A stretch of 64,000 nt of DNA from contig NC_019876.2 in assembly GCF_002234675.1 (NCBI RefSeq), positions 26,953,750 through 27,017,749 of the forward strand, in the 5' to 3' direction. The DNA comes from Oryzias latipes. Taxonomy: Eukaryota > Chordata > Actinopteri > Beloniformes > Adrianichthyidae. The translations under genes were made by a program, and so were the position numbers. This document shows positions 59,396 through 64,000 of the stretch, one piece after another (the first letter of the stretch is position 1; each line of letters opens with the position of its first letter). The notes under the pieces are model-generated. The model ran no database searches. It was not told the origin of the DNA and was given only the letters and a program-made list of their open reading frames with translations.

Positions 59396-59735
59396 TTGGG
59401 GATGCACAGTGGCTAGCACTCTTTCCTCACAATGAGAAGGCACTGGTTCGAACCCAGCTGGGTTTGTCCTGTGTGGAGTTTGCATGTTCTCCTCATGTAC
59501 CTGTGGGTTTTTTATAGGAACTCCAGTTTCCTCCCACTGTCCAAAAAACATGCTTCATAGGTTTATGGGTGTCTCTAAATTGTCACACATGTGAGTGTGG
59601 CCCTGCAGCAGACTGGTGAACTATCCAGGCTGTACCACACCTTCACCCAACAGTAGCTGGGATAGGCTCCAGCAACCCTGTGACTCAGTAAGGGATACAG
59701 CAGGTACTGAAGATGGGTGTTAATGGATATTTGAG
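59396..59735 (+). repeat. Full-length tRNA-headed SINE
   Basis: The head GCACAGTGGCTAGCACTC with B box GGTTCGAACCC is followed by GTTTGCATGTTCTCC, TCCAGTTTCCTCCCACTGTCC, AATTGTCACAC, GGGATAGGCTCCAGC and CCCTGTGACTC, ending in a degenerate GATGG tail. This is the reference copy for the other SINE pieces in the window. Confidence 0.75.
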
Positions 59736-60764
59736 ACAAGTGCTGGAAATAAACATAGAATGTCCTATAAATCCAAGCAAACGCAACAACAAACCATACT
59801 TTTACAACAAACCATACTTTTATGGGTTATTTGGACATAAACGATGTGAATCTTTGTCAGTATTGATACAGTTTTTGGACTTTTTGGTTTGAGTCCTGTC
59901 GATGGTATCATATCTTCTGTTTGTTTATATCTATTTTATCCTTATCCTGTAAAGACAGTTTTCGTCCATACCTGCTCAAGAAAAACTCCTTCCTACCGGC
60001 TCCTGGCAGGAAAGCCTGTCCTGACATTCAGAAGACATGGAAAATCTAGCTGAAAGATATTCTTTTATCAACTTTCTGTGATACCCGAATGTTTGTCCAC
60101 TTCTTTGGTATTATCTGAAGAAGTAGACTATCAGTTTTAGAGGAAACTACATGAGCTTCTTGAACTGGTGGTTTTGTCTCACAACTTCAGCGTTCTTTTT
60201 TCTTTTACAGATTCTTCCTACTTCAACCAGTTCGATTTATGACTTGTGTCTGATAAAAGGAACTCTAATACTAGACTCATTTTGAAGTGCTTTAAAGTGT
60301 TGGTTGATTGAAATCCTATAATAGTGTTTCTTTAGTGAGTGTCGGGATCTGCAGTGAACATCTCACATGTTGATGTCTACAACATCTTGGACAAATACTT
60401 AAAACTGGATGAAAAGAAATAACCTGCAGAAAAGAGGATGGAGGCCGGTCATGCTCTTCAACCGGCTCTTTAAAACAGTTTCTACGACAGCGCTTGTTAA
60501 ATGACACGAAAGACGGGAAGATTTGGGAAATATGTCGACGTATGAAAAACAAAACTTTTACCCTCATATCCATTAGCACACTAGCTTTAGTCTATTAGTA
60601 ATGTTCCATGAAGCACCCGATTGTATTTTGTCTAGCAGTTTTACACAATGATTATTTTAAAGCTTGATCTCGCCAGATCTCATAGTCCCATGAGAGTAGC
60701 GTTCAGTCACCGGAAAAGGAAAGGCATAATATGTAGATCTTTACTTTTATGGATCAATTATGGA
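59736..60764. other. Intergenic DNA, nothing recognised
   Basis: No supported frame or repeat boundary. Confidence 0.4.
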
Positions 60765-60769
60765 TCTAT

Positions 60770-61287
60770 TGTCATGGTCCCTCTCTGCTCCATTTCACAG
60801 ATTGAACCCAGCTGTTAGCACTTACCTCATCTCCAGTCCAGTATTTATAGTGGCCTTGTTCCAGTATTCATCGCCAGTTCGTTGCCCTCTATGGTGCAGT
60901 ACTGGGTCAAAAATTTAACCTCATTTACCAAGCCCAACTTTTGTCTTGAAAAGTTCTCATTCAAATTTTCGCTCTGCCAAAATCTCAAGTGCCGACCTAG
61001 GTTCAGTCTCAAGCTCCTCACCTTCAAGTCAACCTCGCCTGCCAAAGCCTTTAGCCTCGTCACGACACCAAGCCACGCCATGACCATGCTCTTTGTCAAG
61101 CCATGTTACTCCCAGCTCCAAGTACCATCATCATCTGCCTCGTCAAAGAGGTAGAAGATGATGGTGATGATTCCACGGACCTCTCGTCAACCTCCAAACT
61201 TTAATAAATCCTTACTCGTCATCCTCTGTGTGTCTTCTTTCTGAGTTCCAGTGATTGGGTCTGTTCTTGTCACAGTCGATCATGACA
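60770..61287. mobile_element. Solo LTR with 5-bp target-site duplication
   Basis: Begins TGTCATG and ends CATGACA (perfect 7-bp inverted termini, TG...CA). It is flanked by TCTAT at 60765-60769 and TCTAT at 61288-61292. AATAAA lies at 61203-61208, so the LTR reads on the plus strand. 518 bp. No internal retroelement genes adjoin, so recombination between LTRs has probably removed the rest. Superfamily not determined. Confidence 0.75.
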
Positions 61288-61292
61288 TCTAT

Positions 61293-62140
61293 AAAGTTTG
61301 ATTTTACCAACTCAGTGGTCATATCGGAGCTATCGAGTCATACAGTTTAGATCCAGATTCCAGCTCAGACGAGGAAAACACAGACGTTCATGGATTTATT
61401 TGTCTGCAGGCAGATGCATCGGGATGTGGTGGAGCAGGGAGCTTGTGGCCTGACAGTGTTCGTTTATACGTTACAATTACAAGCTTTTTCAAACTGTATT
61501 TTTTCATCTACTTCCGATATTCATCAATTTGAATAAAAAGATACTCAGAAATGCAATTTTGTACTTAAGTATTTTCATATTTGTCCTCCATGAGAACAAT
61601 GCCACAAGAACAGGTTAAAAACACCTTTTTCATTGAAGTGGGTCTTTAAAGGAAACGTTTTATTTGAAGTGAGATGCTCCGTTTTCCGACATGAACACAA
61701 CAGACCACCTCAGCATGTCCTGTAAGGCCTGATGAGCGGAAAACGCCTGATGTCCTACTTCTTCTGGCCTGTCAGTTTGTTCTGAGACAAACAGGAAGAC
61801 CCTCGACCACAAACCTGTCAGCTCATCTCTGATGTTTGCTTGTGAATGCCCCCGACTTTGACTTAAGCAGCACTGAACCAATGAACGGACGTTTACTCCG
61901 TCACAGAAAGAGCTAACGTGCAGTCTACTCATGCTTAAAACAGGATGTTACTTAGTGAGACCTTATTTTTATCAGCATTTACTGTTCTGCCATTTCTAAA
62001 CACACACCAAGCTCTTATTTTGTCCGTTTAAAGTTTGATTTTTTCTTTCTAATTTTGAAAGGTTCTGTACTTTAAGGCATAAACTCGTTTACATCTGGAG
62101 CCCCCTACAAAGCACCACAATCCATGTTTTTATATGATAC
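61293..62140. other. Intergenic DNA with one repeat copy
   Basis: 61495-61656 is a copy of the AAGACCCACTC family (minus: AAAGACCCACTTCAATGAAAAAGG). Nothing else is supported. Confidence 0.45.
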
Positions 62141-62144
62141 CAGC

Positions 62145-63430
62145 AATTAAAGAAACTTTTTATTGATCTGTCAAAAGAATTTGATACTGTCGATCATGGT
62201 GTTTTAAAGATAAGACTTCTTCGGTCAGGATTGTCAGAGCAAGCAGTTGATTGGTTCTCTAATTATCTAAGTAATAAAACCCAGTGCATTAAATATGAAG
62301 GTCTATGTTCTGAATGTGTTGCTGTCCACAGGGGGGTTCCACAGGGTTCTATATTAGGCCCCCTCCTATTCATTATTTATATCAATAATTTGGGACTAAA
62401 TGTATCTGATGCTAATATGCATTTTTATGCTGATGATACAGTTATTTATTGCTGTGAATCAACTCTTGATCAGACCATTGAATCCCTGCAGAAAGCCTTT
62501 GGTGCTGTCCAGAAATCCTTACTTAAACTCAAATTAGTTCTCAATTCTGATAAAACCAAGCTTATGTTGTTTTCTATTTGTAAGAAGATGCCTCAAACAA
62601 TTCCCACAGTGTCCACTCTTGAAGGAAACAACATAGAGGTAGTTCATGAGTATAAATACCTCAGCGTATTGATTGATGACTCCCTCACTTTCAAACCTCA
62701 TGTGGAGAATCTTGTCAAGAATCTGAGACTAAAATTGGGTTTTTATTTTCGAAATAAGCTGTGTTTTTCGTTTGAAGTAAAGAAGCGACTTGTAGCTGCG
62801 ACTTTCCTCTCTGTGTTGGATTATGGAGACCTGTTTGACATGAATGCTTCAGCTCAATGTCTTTGAGTGATTGACACGGTTTATCATTCTTCTCTGAGGT
62901 TCATTACTAACTGTAAAACAATGACACATCACTGTGAGTTGTATTCTCGAGTGGGTTGGCCTGCCCAGGCCATACGGAGAACGATTCATTGGTACACTTT
63001 CATTTATAAGGCACTGCTTGGACTATTGCTGACCTACATCTGTTCCTTACTGTCACAGAGGAGCGCTGATTCTTATTCTCTTCGTTCACGTGATCATGTG
63101 TTGCTCTCTGTTCCATTTGCTCGCACCGAACTGGGCAAAAAGGCTTTTTTTCACTCTGCACCTTATGCATGGAACATGTTGCAGAAGGACTGGAAGTTGA
63201 CAGTTGATTTCCTTGAATGTTTTAAAGTTAAACTGAGAGGTCTTGAGGCTGACTCCTTAACATGCACTTGTTTTTTATAATCGGTTTGTTACTTCCTGTT
63301 ATTTTTCTCTTTGTAATTATGTAACTGTATTTTAGTCGCTGCTGCCGCTTGGCCAGGACTCCCTTGAAAAAGAGGTTTTTAATCTCAACGGGACTTTCCT
63401 GGTTAAATAAAGGTTAAATAAAATAAAATA
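62145..63430 (+). pseudogene. LINE reverse transcriptase with 3' tail (Rex1/L2-like group)
   Basis: Starts within the RT: IDLSKEFDTVDHGVL, VHRGVPQGSILGPLLF, FYADDTVIYC (catalytic YADD), LNSDKTKLMLFS and YKYLSVLIDD. A TGA at 62864-62866 separates the second part: LRFITNCKTMTHH, IYKALLGLLLTYI, SLRSRDH and FFHSAPYAWNMLQ. The 3' end reads GGACTTTCCTGGTTAAATAAAGGTT plus (AAATA)n. The 5' half (endonuclease, any ORF1) is missing. A further stop separates it from the tail, so it is inactive. Confidence 0.8.
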
Positions 63431-63700
63431 AAAATTGAATGCAAAAACATTCTAGCAGCTCCAAGTGTTATGAATGGTCGTATTTGTTTAAAATTATTCA
63501 TACTGAATTGTACTGTGTTCGATATTTTTTTATTATGGCTCTTGAAGCTCACAGTTGAATCAAGTGTCACACCAAGATACTTAAATTTAGATACAATTTC
63601 TAGTTCCTGTCCTTCCAAAAATATACCTGAATGCTTGATGTCCAATGGTTGCTTAGTGAACATCATACAAACAGTTTTTGTTGTATTTAACAACTAAATG
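63403..63700 (-). pseudogene. Second LINE RT fragment, opposite strand
   Basis: LNTTKTVCMMFTKQ, EIVSKFKYLGVTLDSTVSFKSH and ITLGAARMFLHSIF: the RT thumb region of a similar LINE, tail-to-tail with 62145-63430. Confidence 0.7.
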
Positions 63701-64000
63701 TTGAACTTTGGGCTGAAAATGTCCTGAATCCATAATAGTTCAGTGAATCGAATCGTTTAAAACAAACCAAACATCGAAAGTGAACTGGAAACCACAAATA
63801 TCAAATCAAATCGTTGTTCAAAATGAAACTCTACACCCCTAGAAAAAACACATCACGCCTCTATCAAGTCTGAAACAAAACCAACCTTTTGAAAAACAAT
63901 GGACTATGAAATGCCTTAAAATGAAATCCATCAATTAAAACCATGGAGCATCTGTCTTTGTTTCAACAGACCTTGAATTTAAGTCATGTGACCGCAGCAT
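63701..64000. other. Intergenic DNA; faint repeat text
   Basis: GAATCGAATCG..AAATCGTTGTTC resembles the diverged repeat at 38525. No gene. Confidence 0.35.

Noticed and set aside
59396..59460. Possible tRNA gene at the GGTTCGAACCC B box
   Set aside because: Continues directly into the SINE body; acceptor stem does not pair.
1..64000. CRISPR arrays, operons, ribosome binding sites
   Set aside because: Eukaryotic sequence; no regularly spaced short direct repeats of that kind.

Overview
The window is teleost fish nuclear DNA. The evidence is intron-containing genes with GT-AG junctions (an S100 calcium-binding protein and two single-Ig-domain immune receptors), fish-type L2/CR1-like LINEs with (TTA)n tails, tRNA-headed SINEs with (GGAT)n tails, Tc1, Harbinger and hAT remnants, and AT-rich intergenic DNA. 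I cannot name the species. Most of the 64 kb is non-coding and repeat-rich. Only three cellular genes are supported, all on the minus strand.

Layout: 1-26 kb holds no supported cellular gene. It contains an inverted array of ~170-bp units with a nested insert (0.4-1.7 kb), a CpG-rich block with a minus-strand splice donor (2.8-3.4 kb), SINE copies, several MITEs with visible terminal inverted repeats (5.97, 12.25, 14.0 and 16.28 kb), decayed LINEs, a Harbinger transposase scrap (20.4 kb) and a minisatellite-like block (22 kb). A compact two-exon S100 gene lies at 26.29-26.74 kb, with TATA box and AATAAA. From 27 to 35.9 kb come a hAT-like element, a GC-rich 1.2-kb repeat, L2, MITE and Harbinger scraps and a decayed LINE reverse transcriptase.

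The biological core is a tandem pair of paralogous five-exon immune receptors, at 36.0-40.1 kb (receptor 1) and 51.35-55.9 kb (receptor 2). Each has a signal peptide, one V-type Ig domain, one transmembrane segment and a tyrosine-bearing tail. Intron phases are identical (1,1,1,0) and the last two tail exons are strongly conserved. Between them lie a Harbinger-like MITE, an almost complete but dead LINE with an esterase-type ORF1 and an endonuclease/reverse transcriptase ORF2 (42.4-46.9 kb), a Tc1 transposase relic and a SINE whose tail has expanded into a (CCAT)n microsatellite.

From 56 to 64 kb there is no supported cellular gene: L2 and Tc1 relics, a perfect 28-bp hairpin, a full-length SINE, a solo LTR with a 5-bp target duplication (60.77-61.29 kb) and a second LINE reverse transcriptase with its 3' tail (62.15-63.43 kb). 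All family names rest on motifs read by eye; no database search was possible.
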